Below, one piece after another: positions 18,878 to 27,462 of a stretch of 64,000 nt of DNA. Made by a program: the position numbers and the translations under genes. The DNA is from Planctomycetota bacterium (GTDB lineage: Bacteria > Planctomycetota > UBA1135 > UBA2386), in NCBI GenBank assembly GCA_016716265.1, contig JADJWQ010000006.1:3685501-3749500 (forward strand), given 5' to 3'. The notes under the pieces are model-generated. The model worked only from the letters and a program-made list of their open reading frames with translations. It did not search any database and was not told the DNA's origin. Numbering within the stretch: the first letter of the stretch is position 1; each line of letters opens with the position of its first letter.

Positions 18878-20314
18878 TCAGAAGTGCACGCGGACCGGGT
18901 CCGATGCGTCGAAGAACGACAGGCCCGGATTGGTCCTCAGCCAATACGCGTCGAGGTCGATCCCGTACAGTGCCGGCTGGGGGAAGGCGAGCTGCACCTC
19001 CAACACGTTCGCGCCGAGTGGCAGCGAGAGCGGCGTCGTGATGATCCACGAGGTCGTTCCCGCGAAGGCGAGCAGGAACAGATCGATCGACGGGGCCAGA
19101 CAGCCGGCCGGTGGGCAGCCCACGAGCTCCAACAGGAAGCCCGTCGACGTGCGGGATTCGCCGATCGTCAGCATTCCGCTGGTCGTGACCAGCGGCGCCG
19201 GCAGCACTCCGGGCACCGGACCGCCGGGACCGATGTGCCAGATCGGCGGCGGTCCCGCGAAACCCGGATCGATCGAGCAGATCGCGTCGACGTCGTCGGT
19301 ACCTCCCGTTCCCAGGCCGATGCGACGGGAGACCGGCACGGGACCGCCCGCCGCCATCACGGTGTAGACGAACGGGCCCAACGCCGGCGTGACGCCGTAG
19401 ATCATGATCGGGTCGGGCCGGCCGTCACCGGTGGAGTACAGCATCCAGCGCACCGGCAGGAAGCGCGGCGCCACGGCGAGCGCATCGAGCTCGGCCGTCT
19501 CCTGCAGCCCGAGCTGCGAATAGGTGACGAACGGCCTGATCGGCGTCCACGCGGTGCCGGTCCAGCTGGTCCACAGCACGGTGGCTCCGCTCGGCCGCGT
19601 GCCGGCCCACCAGGCGGTCGGACACAAAGGCGCCGTCGCCGACGTCACCGAGAAGTAGTACTCGGCGGGCACGTGCGACAGCATCTGCAGCATGAACGGC
19701 GCGCCATAGTAGAGAGGTATGTACAGGTCGTGCGCATCCATGTCGCCGATCCGCCCGCACTCGAGCCGGATCTCGGTGCTGTCCTGCGCGAGATCGACCC
19801 GGTCGATCGGCCCCGGACCCCGCACGGTGTACGAGAACAGATCGGCGGCATTGCCGTCGGTCGCGCTCGACTCGGCCCGGATCGGGCCCGCCACACCGAC
19901 CGTGCCACGCGTCACGGAGAACGACAGCAGGTAGGTCGCCGGCGGTGGCGGCGGGATCATCACACCCGACGTATTGGAGTGGATGAGGTCGAAACCGATG
20001 GAGATCGCATCGATGTCGATCACCGCGGCGGTCGCGGCCCCGACGATCGACGCGATCCGGTAATCGGGCAGCGCGCCACCCCCGGCCGTCGGGGCGATCG
20101 GTAGCGGTGCCGGAGGGCTCGCGGGGAAACCGGCAACCCGGATCCAGTTCTCCGCCCTGCTGAGCCCGCAGGTGGCGCCGTCGACGCTCAGCGCGTGCGT
20201 GACGCCGACGAGCGGCCCGCTCGACTTCGTGGTCGTCGCGACGGAAACCGGTAGCTGGGCGCTGGCGATGCAGGCGAGCGCGAGAGCACCTACGAGAGCG
20301 CGGACGGTGATCAT
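18878..20314 (-). CDS. Secreted protein of unknown function
   Basis: 478 residues with a signal peptide (MITVRALVGALALACIASAQ). The mature protein is low in Lys, rich in Gly, Pro, Thr and beta-strand patterns, and has no transmembrane segment. Internal stretches such as PDYRIASIVGAATAAVIDID, AWWAGTRPSGATVLWTSW and GGTDDVDAICSIDPGF suggest a beta-rich fold. The last 80 residues (LPLGANVLEVQLAFPQPALYGI) may be a divergent copy of the C-terminal domain seen in other secreted proteins of the window. No named family recognised. It lies downstream of the kinase gene on the same strand but starts 52 bp beyond that gene's end. Confidence 0.75.
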   Translation of the reverse strand: MITVRALVGALALACIASAQLPVSVATTTKSSGPLVGVTHALSVDGATCGLSRAENWIRVAGFPASPPAPLPIAPTAGGGALPDYRIASIVGAATAAVIDIDAISIGFDLIHSNTSGVMIPPPPPATYLLSFSVTRGTVGVAGPIRAESSATDGNAADLFSYTVRGPGPIDRVDLAQDSTEIRLECGRIGDMDAHDLYIPLYYGAPFMLQMLSHVPAEYYFSVTSATAPLCPTAWWAGTRPSGATVLWTSWTGTAWTPIRPFVTYSQLGLQETAELDALAVAPRFLPVRWMLYSTGDGRPDPIMIYGVTPALGPFVYTVMAAGGPVPVSRRIGLGTGGTDDVDAICSIDPGFAGPPPIWHIGPGGPVPGVLPAPLVTTSGMLTIGESRTSTGFLLELVGCPPAGCLAPSIDLFLLAFAGTTSWIITTPLSLPLGANVLEVQLAFPQPALYGIDLDAYWLRTNPGLSFFDASDPVRVHF

Positions 20315-20365
20315 CGGACCTCGATCGTGGGTTGAGTCACTTGGATGGAGCGAAGGAGGCCCGGC

Positions 20366-22972
20366 TCAGCGCCCGTCGGACCGGGGATTTCCGGCGGACG
20401 GCCGTCGCAGCCACTCGAGCTGCTCGCGGTAGTCCGCGCGGCCGGGCGCGAACCAGATCGCCTGGCGGACGAGCAGCTCCCGCAGCCGGCCCACCGCGGC
20501 GACGCCGAGCGGTGCATCGCCACGGATCAGGCCCGCGAGGTTGACGAGCTCGGCCGGATTGGCGACCTCGTCGCCGAGCCGGTCGAGGAACTCGAGCAAC
20601 GCCCGCTCGCGGTCGTCGGCGACGATCGCCCGCGCGTAGGCCGCCGCCGCGGCGCCACGTCCAGGCTGCCCGTTCGCGGCGGTCTCCTCGTAGAGCACGA
20701 CCGCCGCGTCGGCAGCGCGCCGCGCACCGCCCAGGTCGTCGCGGCGCAATGCGTCGAACGCGCGCTGCAGCGCGATGTGGCCGAGCAGATACGGCCGCAT
20801 CCACCGCGCGCCGGGCGCGACCTCGTCGGTGATGGAGATCGCGAACCGTTCCGCCGTATCGAGGTCGTCCAGCGCACAGAACACGCGGGCGAGCGAGTGC
20901 ATCGTGTTCCACATCTCGGGCCGCAGCCGGTGCGCGGCTTCGAGGACGGTGCGCGCTTCCTCCAGCCGACCCGCGCCGAGCAGCGCGGTGCCGAGATTCT
21001 GCAACGGTCCGTGTCGCTCGGGCTGCAGCTCGACCGCCTCACGGAGCGGCACGATCGCGTCGGCGTGGCGCCGCAGCGCGACGAGCGCCGCGCCGAGCAC
21101 GTGCTGCGTGCGCGCGGTCTTGCCGCGTAGGGAAGCGACGTGCAGCGCTTCGTCGTACGCCGCGTGCAGGTATCCCTCGCGGCGCGCACGGTCGTCTCGC
21201 TCGTAGTCGCCGAGCATCAGGAGGACGAGCGCGCGGAGGTCGCGCGCCTCGACGAGCGAGTCGCCCACCTCGTCGAGCTCGCGCTCCAGCTCCGGCAGCT
21301 CGTCCAGCGCACGCGCGCGCACCGCATGCAGCGCGGCGACGTAGCGGTCGACGGGCGTCGCCCGCGGCGGCAGCACCGTCCGGTCGAGCGCGAGGATGCC
21401 GCGGCGCTCGCGTTCGGCCGCCGCGTAGCGGTCCGCGACCGCCGCCAGGTAGGGGCTCGGCCAGTCGCGGGCGAGCGTCGCGACGTCGGCCGCGGCGCCG
21501 TCGAAGTCGGCGCTGTCGAGCCGCATCGAGGCCCTCAGCAGCCGCGCCTCGAGGTCCTGGCCGAGCGCCAGGATCGCGTCGAGCCGCGCTGCGTCCAGCG
21601 CGATCGATCCGGCATCGCCGACCGGACGCTGGTCGGGCACGCCTTCGATCGTCAGCAGCGCGGGGATCCGGGTCCGCAGGCGCGCCTGCTCCGCGAGCTC
21701 TGCGCGAGCGCGCGCATCCGCGTCGCGCGACGAGAGCCGGTCCAGGACCCCGAACAGCGTGATCACCGTGGCACCGGCGACGACCGCCAGGATCGGCGCC
21801 GGACGGCGCCGGAACGCGCGCGCGCCCCGCCGCAGCCGCGACAACGGTCGCGCCCGGGTCGGCCGGTGGTCCAGGAAGGCCGTCAGGTCGTCCGCGAGCT
21901 CGCCAGCGTCGGCGTAGCGCCGCCGCGGGTCGAACTCGAGCGCACGGTCGAGGATCGCCTGGAGATCCCGCGGCAGGCCGCGCACGTACGCCGAGGCCGG
22001 CCGCGGCAGGTCCGTGCGCAGGCACCCGAGCACCTCCGCCGCCTCCCCGTCGAACGGCGGATGCCCGCTCACCAGGTGATGGAGCGTGGCGCCCAGCGAA
22101 TAGACGTCCTGCCGCGCGTCCGGCGTCGCCCGTCCGGTCGCACGCTCCGGCGGCAGGTACCACGGTGTACCGAGCGTCGTGCCGGTCGCCGTCCACGCCG
22201 GGTCGGTCGTGCGCGCGGCGATCCCGAAGTCCACGAGCATCGCCCGGCCACCACGGTCGACCAACACGTTCGAGGGCTTGACGTCGCGATGGTGGACGCC
22301 GGCCGCGTGACCGGCCGCGAGTGCCTCGGCGATCTGCCGCGACCAATGCGCGGCGAGCCGGATCCAGCTCGCATCCGGTCGCACGTCGAGGAACGCGTCG
22401 ATCCAATCGTCGAGCCGGCGCAGACGGCGGTCGGGTCCGACCGCGAACTCTGCCTCGGCGGCCGCCGCGATCGCCGCCAGCGACGCGCCGCGCACGAGCT
22501 CCATGACGAGGAACAGGATGCCCCCCGGCGTGCGCCCACGGTCGTATACGCGCACGACGTGCGGGTGCTCGAGAGCGGCACAGAGCTCCGCCTCGCGCAG
22601 GAAGCGCGCTTGCGCGGCCGGCGACGGGAACAGCCCCGGTTGCAGGAGCTTGATCGCGACCTCGCGCCCGAGCTCGCGATCGCGCGCCCGGTAGACCGCC
22701 CCCATCGCACCGGCTCCGATCCGTTCCGCGACGTGGTAGCGCTCGCCCAGCACCGTGCCTGCGAACGGGTCGTCCGCGAGGCGTCCGAGCTGGCCGAGCG
22801 AACGGGCGATCGCGAGACCCTCGCGGACCGCCCCGGCGAGGTTCGCACGCGCGCCGCAGAGAGCGACCAGATCCGGGTTCCTGCCGTGGTCGAGCTCCTC
22901 GAGAGCGCGCTCGACGAGCTCCGCGACGAGTTCGTCACGCTCCGCGGAGGCGGTGTCTCCGGAATCGCTCAT
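20366..22972 (-). CDS. Membrane Ser/Thr protein kinase with C-terminal TPRs
   Basis: 868 residues. The Hanks-type kinase domain spans about 75-375: glycine loop RIGAGAMGAVYRA, ATP Lys in VAIKLLQ, catalytic loop HHRDVKPSNVLV, DFG in LVDFGIA, and a TPWYLPPERA activation segment. An insertion of about 35 residues (after VRGASLAAIAAAAEAE) separates hinge and helix E. A single helix near 415 (PILAVVAGATVITLFGVL) anchors the kinase in the cytosol with about 430 residues outside. The outer part has TPR-like helices (LEEARTVLEAAHRLRPEMWN). It starts 3 bp after the sigma-factor stop: a classic planctomycete sigma/kinase pair in which the kinase probably controls the sigma factor. Confidence 0.92.
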   Translation of the reverse strand: MSDSGDTASAERDELVAELVERALEELDHGRNPDLVALCGARANLAGAVREGLAIARSLGQLGRLADDPFAGTVLGERYHVAERIGAGAMGAVYRARDRELGREVAIKLLQPGLFPSPAAQARFLREAELCAALEHPHVVRVYDRGRTPGGILFLVMELVRGASLAAIAAAAEAEFAVGPDRRLRRLDDWIDAFLDVRPDASWIRLAAHWSRQIAEALAAGHAAGVHHRDVKPSNVLVDRGGRAMLVDFGIAARTTDPAWTATGTTLGTPWYLPPERATGRATPDARQDVYSLGATLHHLVSGHPPFDGEAAEVLGCLRTDLPRPASAYVRGLPRDLQAILDRALEFDPRRRYADAGELADDLTAFLDHRPTRARPLSRLRRGARAFRRRPAPILAVVAGATVITLFGVLDRLSSRDADARARAELAEQARLRTRIPALLTIEGVPDQRPVGDAGSIALDAARLDAILALGQDLEARLLRASMRLDSADFDGAAADVATLARDWPSPYLAAVADRYAAAERERRGILALDRTVLPPRATPVDRYVAALHAVRARALDELPELERELDEVGDSLVEARDLRALVLLMLGDYERDDRARREGYLHAAYDEALHVASLRGKTARTQHVLGAALVALRRHADAIVPLREAVELQPERHGPLQNLGTALLGAGRLEEARTVLEAAHRLRPEMWNTMHSLARVFCALDDLDTAERFAISITDEVAPGARWMRPYLLGHIALQRAFDALRRDDLGGARRAADAAVVLYEETAANGQPGRGAAAAAYARAIVADDRERALLEFLDRLGDEVANPAELVNLAGLIRGDAPLGVAAVGRLRELLVRQAIWFAPGRADYREQLEWLRRPSAGNPRSDGR

Positions 22973-22975
22973 CGG

Positions 22976-23638
22976 TCACCCGGTCTCGTTCGACGGAGCG
23001 CGTGGTGCGTCGGGTTCCGCTCCGTCGGCCGCGCGCAGCCCTGCCGCACCCAGCCGCACCGCGAGACGGGCCTGCGCGCGCAGGAACGCCTTGCGCGCCG
23101 TGTTCCCCGATGCGAGCCCCAGGCGATCCGCGATCGCGCCGAACTCGAGCTCGTCGACGAGCCGCAACTCGACCAGCTCGCGGTCGCGCGGCTCGAGCGT
23201 GGCGAGCACGCGCCGGAAGATGTCGAGCTGCTCGCCGAGCGACACCTGCTCGAGCGGCGTCGGGCCGCGACTCGGGCGAAGCTCCTCGATGCCGAGCTCG
23301 GTGTCGAGCGCGACGCGCCTCGATTCGTCCCGGCGCGCCGCCTCGTGGTGGCGCACCGCGTCGATCAACCGATGGGTCACGGCGCCAGCGAGATACCCCA
23401 CCAGTGCCTCGACGTCACCCTCGAACGAAGTCATGCGGCGCAGCACCTGTCCGAGCACGTCGTGCACGAAGTCACTCGTGCTGAACAGCGGCAGGATCCA
23501 GCGGTGGTTCCGCCGGAAGCTGCGTTGCAGCTCGGCATGGACGAGCGCGCGGACGCGCGGGTAGACGCGCTCGATCAACGCTCTCTGCGCGTCGGGATCA
23601 CCGGCGACGGCACGCTCGATCGGCAGGTCCGTGCCCAT
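22976..23638 (-). CDS. ECF-type RNA polymerase sigma factor
   Basis: 220 residues. Region 2 is recognisable at about 50-105 (ILPLFSTSDFVHDVLGQVL, then EALVGYLAGAVTHRLIDAVRH), and region 4 at about 150-200 (LEPRDRELVELRLVDELEFGAIADRLGL, a helix-turn-helix). The ATG before GTDLPIERA gives a normal ECF length; the open frame extending 346 codons further upstream has no sigma features. Operon with the kinase immediately downstream. In planctomycetes such pairs lack a classical anti-sigma factor; activation by phosphorylation is the usual hypothesis. The divergent secreted protein at 23870 could be a target. Confidence 0.9.
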   Translation of the reverse strand: MGTDLPIERAVAGDPDAQRALIERVYPRVRALVHAELQRSFRRNHRWILPLFSTSDFVHDVLGQVLRRMTSFEGDVEALVGYLAGAVTHRLIDAVRHHEAARRDESRRVALDTELGIEELRPSRGPTPLEQVSLGEQLDIFRRVLATLEPRDRELVELRLVDELEFGAIADRLGLASGNTARKAFLRAQARLAVRLGAAGLRAADGAEPDAPRAPSNETG

Positions 23639-23869
23639 ATGCGGGAAGGAACGAGAGACGGAGGCCCGGCGATTGTCCGACTGCTTCCCAAACACCGCAA
23701 CCGGGCCGGACCGGGCACCGTCCGGCCGCCGCGGAGCCGACGCCACACCCCGCTCTCGGAGCGATTCCGACAGGTCGGTGTCCTTTCGCGGATCGACGCT
23801 TCGCCCTCGATCCCGCCGGCGGTCGCACCGGGCGACCGCCCCTTCGGACCTGATCCCGAGGAACCGACC

Positions 23870-24526
23870 ATGAACCTCCGCTCCACACTGTGCACGACCG
23901 CCGTGGCGGCGCTCGTCGCAGCAGCTCCACTCCCCGCGCAGACGCTGTCCGGCAATGTGACCGTCAGTCGCGCCACGTCGACCGCGCTGTACACGATCGA
24001 CTTCACCGGCAACCCGTACGAGAGTGCGGCGCTGTTCGTCGGCTTCCAGCTCAGCCCCGTCGGTCCCCTGCCCGTGCCGGGTCTCGGCACCCTGTACATC
24101 GATCCGAGCACGATGTTCCTCGCGACCATGGTGCCGCTCGACGGAAGCGGTCGCGGCACGCTGCTGCTGGTCCCACCGGTGCCGTCGATCGGCGTCGTGT
24201 TCCAGGCCGCGTTCCTCGGCGGCACGGGCGTGCGGCTGTCGACCAGCTTCATCGGCATGCAGCACCACATCGCGGCGAACGACGTCTGGACCGCGATCGC
24301 CAGCTCCTACAACGCGCGCACGAACACGCTGCGCGCCGGCGTCTGGGAAGCTCGCGGGAGCATCGTCGAGGTCGTCCTGGTGCGCGGCGGTGTGCGCACG
24401 GTGATCAGCCGTCACACGCTGCAGACGGACTCGTTCGAGACCTGGGACATCAACGTCGCGATCCAGGCGGGTGACGACATCGAGTTCGAGATCAACGGAG
24501 CGGTCGAGGCCACGCACCACTACTGA
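23870..24526 (+). CDS. Small secreted protein, planctomycete-type beta-domain at N-terminus
   Basis: 218 residues with signal peptide (CTTAVAALVAAAPLPAQT). Residues of about 25-130 are the same beta-domain as in the proteins at 4344 and 58184 (GLGTLYIDPSTM, then PPVPSIGVVFQAAFLGG...RLST), here N-terminal instead of C-terminal. The last 90 residues (VWTAIASSYNARTNTLRAGV onward) are a second beta-rich segment of unknown type. The start follows CCCGAGGAACCGACC, a weak Shine-Dalgarno. It is divergent from the sigma/kinase operon with 231 bp between starts; that gap shows no convincing promoter hexamers or repeat. Confidence 0.75.
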   Translation: MNLRSTLCTTAVAALVAAAPLPAQTLSGNVTVSRATSTALYTIDFTGNPYESAALFVGFQLSPVGPLPVPGLGTLYIDPSTMFLATMVPLDGSGRGTLLLVPPVPSIGVVFQAAFLGGTGVRLSTSFIGMQHHIAANDVWTAIASSYNARTNTLRAGVWEARGSIVEVVLVRGGVRTVISRHTLQTDSFETWDINVAIQAGDDIEFEINGAVEATHHY

Positions 24527-24618
24527 CGGACCGCGGCGCGCCGGGGCTCGGCCGTGGCGAACGCGCACGGCGGACCACCGGACGATCCCCTGGGCACGCA
24601 CCGATGTCCGTGCCGCGG

Positions 24619-24624
24619 TACGCT
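24619..24624 (+). promoter_or_regulatory. Candidate -10 (TACGCT), decides the epimerase start
   Basis: TACGCT ends 6 nt before the ATG at 24631. It lies downstream of the alternative ATG at 24604, so a transcript from here could only use 24631. Confidence 0.5.
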
Positions 24625-24630
24625 GCGGGG

Positions 24631-25692
24631 ATGCCTGATCGAACGGCGCCGGCGGACACCGGTCCGAGCCTGGCACTCGTCACCGGCGGGACCGGCTTCG
24701 TCGGGGCCGCCGTCGTGCGCGCGGCACTCCGCGAGGGGCTCGCCGTGCGCGCGCTCGTGCGGGAGGGCAGCGACCGCCGCAACCTCGCGGGCCTGGACGT
24801 CGAGACCTGCGCCGGCGACCTGCGCGAACCGACGTCGCTGCGGCGGGCGGTGGCCGGCTGCCGCTACGTGTTCCACGTCGCCGCCGAGTACCGGATCTGG
24901 CATCCGCGGCCGGAGACGTTCGACCGCGTCAACGTCGACGGCACGCTGGCATTGCTCGATGCCGCACGGGCCGAGGGCGTCGAGCGCTTCGTGTACACGA
25001 GCAGCGTCGCGGTGCTCGGCGTCCGGCCCGGCGGGGAGCCCGCCGACGAGGGCGACGAGCCGCCCGAGGGCGGGCCGATCGGTGCCTACAAGCGCTCGAA
25101 ATGGCGCGCCGAGCGGGCCGTGCGCGAGCTCGCCGCGCGCGCGGATCTCGACGTGGTGACCGTCAACCCGGCGGCGCCGGTCGGGCCCGGCGACGTCAAG
25201 CCGACGCCGACGGGGCGCACGATCCTCGAGGCCGCGAAGGGCAACATGCCGGCGTACGTCGACACCGGTCTCAACGTCGTGCACGTCGACGACGTCGCGG
25301 CCGGCCACCTGCTGGCATTGCGCCACGGCCGGCGCGGCGAGCGCTACGTCCTCGGCGGCGAGAACCTGTCGCTGCGGGCGATCCTCGCGGAGGTCGCGAC
25401 CCAGTGCGGTCGCAGGCCACCGCGCATCCGTCTCGCGCCCGGGCTGCTGCTGCCGCTCGCGCACGTCGCCCAGGCCTGGGCTCGGCTGCGCGGCGGGACC
25501 GAACCGATGCTGACCGTCGACGGGCTGCGGATGGCGCGCTACCGGATGTTCTTCAGCTCGGCGAAGGCCGAACGCGAGCTCGGCTACCGCGCGCGCCCGG
25601 CACGGGAGGCGATCCGCGATGCGCTCGCGTGGTTCCGCGCACAGGGCTACCTGCCGGCTGCGCGCTCCGCGGCGAGCTCGGCCGCCCAGTAG
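24631..25692 (+). CDS. hpnA: HpnA-type NAD-dependent sugar epimerase/dehydratase
   Basis: 353 residues. Extended short-chain dehydrogenase: nucleotide motif LVTGGTGFVGAAVV, catalytic Y-x-x-x-K in AYKRSKWRAE with an upstream YTSSVAVLG. Long stretches match the hopanoid-associated epimerase family: GLNVVHVDDVAAGHLLAL, RYVLGGENLSLRAIL, MARYRMFFSSAKAERELGY, and WFRAQGYLPA at the C-terminus. HpnA is linked to hopanoid side-chain biosynthesis, but no squalene/hopene cyclase or other hpn biosynthetic gene is in the window, so another sugar-lipid role is possible. Its last 46 bp overlap the end of the convergent TPR lipoprotein gene. Confidence 0.82.
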   Translation: MPDRTAPADTGPSLALVTGGTGFVGAAVVRAALREGLAVRALVREGSDRRNLAGLDVETCAGDLREPTSLRRAVAGCRYVFHVAAEYRIWHPRPETFDRVNVDGTLALLDAARAEGVERFVYTSSVAVLGVRPGGEPADEGDEPPEGGPIGAYKRSKWRAERAVRELAARADLDVVTVNPAAPVGPGDVKPTPTGRTILEAAKGNMPAYVDTGLNVVHVDDVAAGHLLALRHGRRGERYVLGGENLSLRAILAEVATQCGRRPPRIRLAPGLLLPLAHVAQAWARLRGGTEPMLTVDGLRMARYRMFFSSAKAERELGYRARPAREAIRDALAWFRAQGYLPAARSAASSAAQ

Positions 25693-26459
25693 GCGCGCTC
25701 GGCATCGTCGTCGACCGTCGCGAGCGCGCGCTCGGCGCGGTCGAGCAGCGCCCCGACCCGCGCCGAGTCCGCTCCATTGCGGCGCTCGGCACGCGCGAGG
25801 AACACGAGGTTGCCCGGATGCTCGGGCGCGAGCTCCACCCCCGTGCGCAGGTGCTGCAATGCACGCCGCAGGCTGCCGACGCCGACCGGCGGCGCCGGCG
25901 ACTCCAGGTAGAGCCCACCCAGCACGCGGTGCGGGCCGCCACCCTCGAATGCCGGATCGAGCTCCGCGGCGCGGCGCGCGTCGTCGCGGATGCGCTGCAT
26001 CGCGTCCATGCCCTGCATCTCGTCGGCCTGCGCGACGACGCCGGCCGCCACCGCGCGCAGGTAGTAGGCCTCGGCGCGATCGGGCGCGTCCTCGACCGCG
26101 GTGTTCGTCAGCACGAGTGCCGCCTCGCCGAACGTGCGCGCGTCGTATGCAGCGCCACCGTGGCGAGCGAGCCAGATCGCGCAGCGCGCCGCGGCGGTGA
26201 GCCGCTCGTAGCGATGCGGGTCGCCGGCCGGAGTGGCGCGCGCGGCGGCGTCGAGCTCCGCCCAGGCCGCCGCGACCTCGGCGACCGTGCGCGGCCGCGC
26301 CCGCCAGTGCGCGAGACCGGTGGCCGTCTTCTGCTCCGCGTCGACCGGCACGGCCGGAGCGCCGTCGGGCAGCGTCTCGCGCGTCAGCGCGCGGCAGCCG
26401 AGCGCGAGCGTCAGCGCGAACAGCGCCAGGCCACGGACGGTCGCGAGCGCCCCGCTCAT
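25647..26459 (-). CDS. TatT-like TPR lipoprotein
   Basis: 270 residues. Lipoprotein signal with lipobox LALGC at about residue 22. The mature part is all-helical TPR-like (AEAYYLRAVAAGVVAQADEM, ARRAAELDPAFEGGGPHRVL, ALQHLRTGVELAPEHPGN). The block GGPHRVLGGLYLESPAPPVG resembles the TatT family, the T-component of TRAP-associated transporters, which docks to a solute-binding protein. Here the ATGA overlap links it to a PhnD-like binding protein gene, not to a TRAP protein. Probable role: periplasmic partner that hands substrate to or from that binding protein. The TatT assignment is by motif only. Confidence 0.78.
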   Translation of the reverse strand: MSGALATVRGLALFALTLALGCRALTRETLPDGAPAVPVDAEQKTATGLAHWRARPRTVAEVAAAWAELDAAARATPAGDPHRYERLTAAARCAIWLARHGGAAYDARTFGEAALVLTNTAVEDAPDRAEAYYLRAVAAGVVAQADEMQGMDAMQRIRDDARRAAELDPAFEGGGPHRVLGGLYLESPAPPVGVGSLRRALQHLRTGVELAPEHPGNLVFLARAERRNGADSARVGALLDRAERALATVDDDAERAYWAAELAAERAAGR

Positions 26460-27415
26460 CCGTCGCGCCCGCCGTCCCGCCGCTCACCACCGCGGCGCGC
26501 GGCGTCGCGCTCCCGCTCGGCGCGCTCGTCGTACCGTGCGGCCACGCGCGCCAGCGCGGCGAGGTCCGGCGCCGCAAAGCCCTCGGAGCGCATCAGCTCG
26601 AGCGCTTCGCGGCCGGCCTCGTCGTCGCCGAGCGCCAGCAATGCGTTGCGCAATGCCTCGCACGACGCGTCGCCCTGATCCGGACCGAGCACCACGACGA
26701 GCTCGCGTGGCAGCGCTGGGGACGTCCAGACGACCCGGAGCTGCGGCCAGGTGAGCTCGTCGTCCTGCAGGAAACGCAGCATCTCGGTGTCGACGAGGAG
26801 CGCATCCGCATGCGATTCGCCGTCGGCGGGCTCGACCACCGCGAACACCTCATCGGCGAGGTTGGTCGTGCGCCGCAATGCGAACGGAAGACCGGGTCCG
26901 GCGGAGTCGTCCTGGAACACCACGCGGCGCAGGTAGGCGTCGTCGGGGCCACCCTGCATCACGACCTCGCGACCACGCAATGCGTCGAGCGACGCCGGTG
27001 CGCCCTCGGCACGAGACACGACGAGTGCGTAGCGCTCGACCGACTCACCCAGGCGCGGCACGGTCGCGACGACTCGCGCGCGCGGTTGGTCGCCGCGCAG
27101 CCGCGCCAGGTACCAGTCGGGGGGAACGATCGCGAGGCGGGCCGCGGGCGCCGCGACGAGCCGCGCCGCCACCTCCGGATCGGCGGTCAGCCGCACCGTC
27201 ACCCGCCGGTCCGAGAAGGCCGGCACCCGCCGTTGCAGCGCCTCGCGCAGCCGCCGCAGGAACGGCTCCGCACGCGTTTCGTCGGCGGCGTTCGGATCAC
27301 CGGGCTTCACCAGCACGACGAGCGCCTCCGGCTGATCGGCCGGCTGCGCGCGCAGCACCGGGGCGGCCAGCAGGCCGAGCGAGAAGACGGCGAGCGCACG
27401 ACGGGTCGTGGACAT
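26456..27415 (-). CDS. PhnD-like periplasmic phosphate/phosphonate-type binding protein
   Basis: 319 residues with signal peptide (ALAVFSLGLLAAPVLRAQP). The two-lobed periplasmic-binding fold of the PhnD/phosphonate family is suggested by VVLVKPGDPNAADETRAEPF, FLRRLREALQRRV, VSRAEGAPASLDALRGREVV, FALRRTTNLADEVFAVVEPAD and HADALLVDTEMLRFL. The last 25 residues are a charged coil (ERERDAARRGGERRD). No phosphonate ABC ATPase or permease gene is adjacent; the upstream gene encodes an RND permease and the downstream gene (4-nt overlap) a TatT-like lipoprotein. The ligand is therefore open. Confidence 0.75.
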   Translation of the reverse strand: MSTTRRALAVFSLGLLAAPVLRAQPADQPEALVVLVKPGDPNAADETRAEPFLRRLREALQRRVPAFSDRRVTVRLTADPEVAARLVAAPAARLAIVPPDWYLARLRGDQPRARVVATVPRLGESVERYALVVSRAEGAPASLDALRGREVVMQGGPDDAYLRRVVFQDDSAGPGLPFALRRTTNLADEVFAVVEPADGESHADALLVDTEMLRFLQDDELTWPQLRVVWTSPALPRELVVVLGPDQGDASCEALRNALLALGDDEAGREALELMRSEGFAAPDLAALARVAARYDERAERERDAARRGGERRDGGRDG

Positions 27416-27425
27416 CAACCCTGCG

Positions 27426-27431
27426 ACGATA
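27426..27431 (-). promoter_or_regulatory. Candidate -10 (TATCGT), possibly internal promoter
   Basis: TATCGT on the minus strand, 10 nt before the ATG of the PhnD-like gene, within the 47-bp gap after the RND gene. It could give the binding protein and TatT genes extra transcription. Confidence 0.35.
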
Positions 27432-27462
27432 GCCGGGCGCACGAGCACCGTCGATCGGCCGC

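Noticed and set aside
26456..27415. A phosphonate uptake ABC system using the PhnD-like protein and the HAD hydrolase at 2407
   Set aside because: No PhnC/PhnE genes are in the window, and the HAD gene is 24 kb away on its own.
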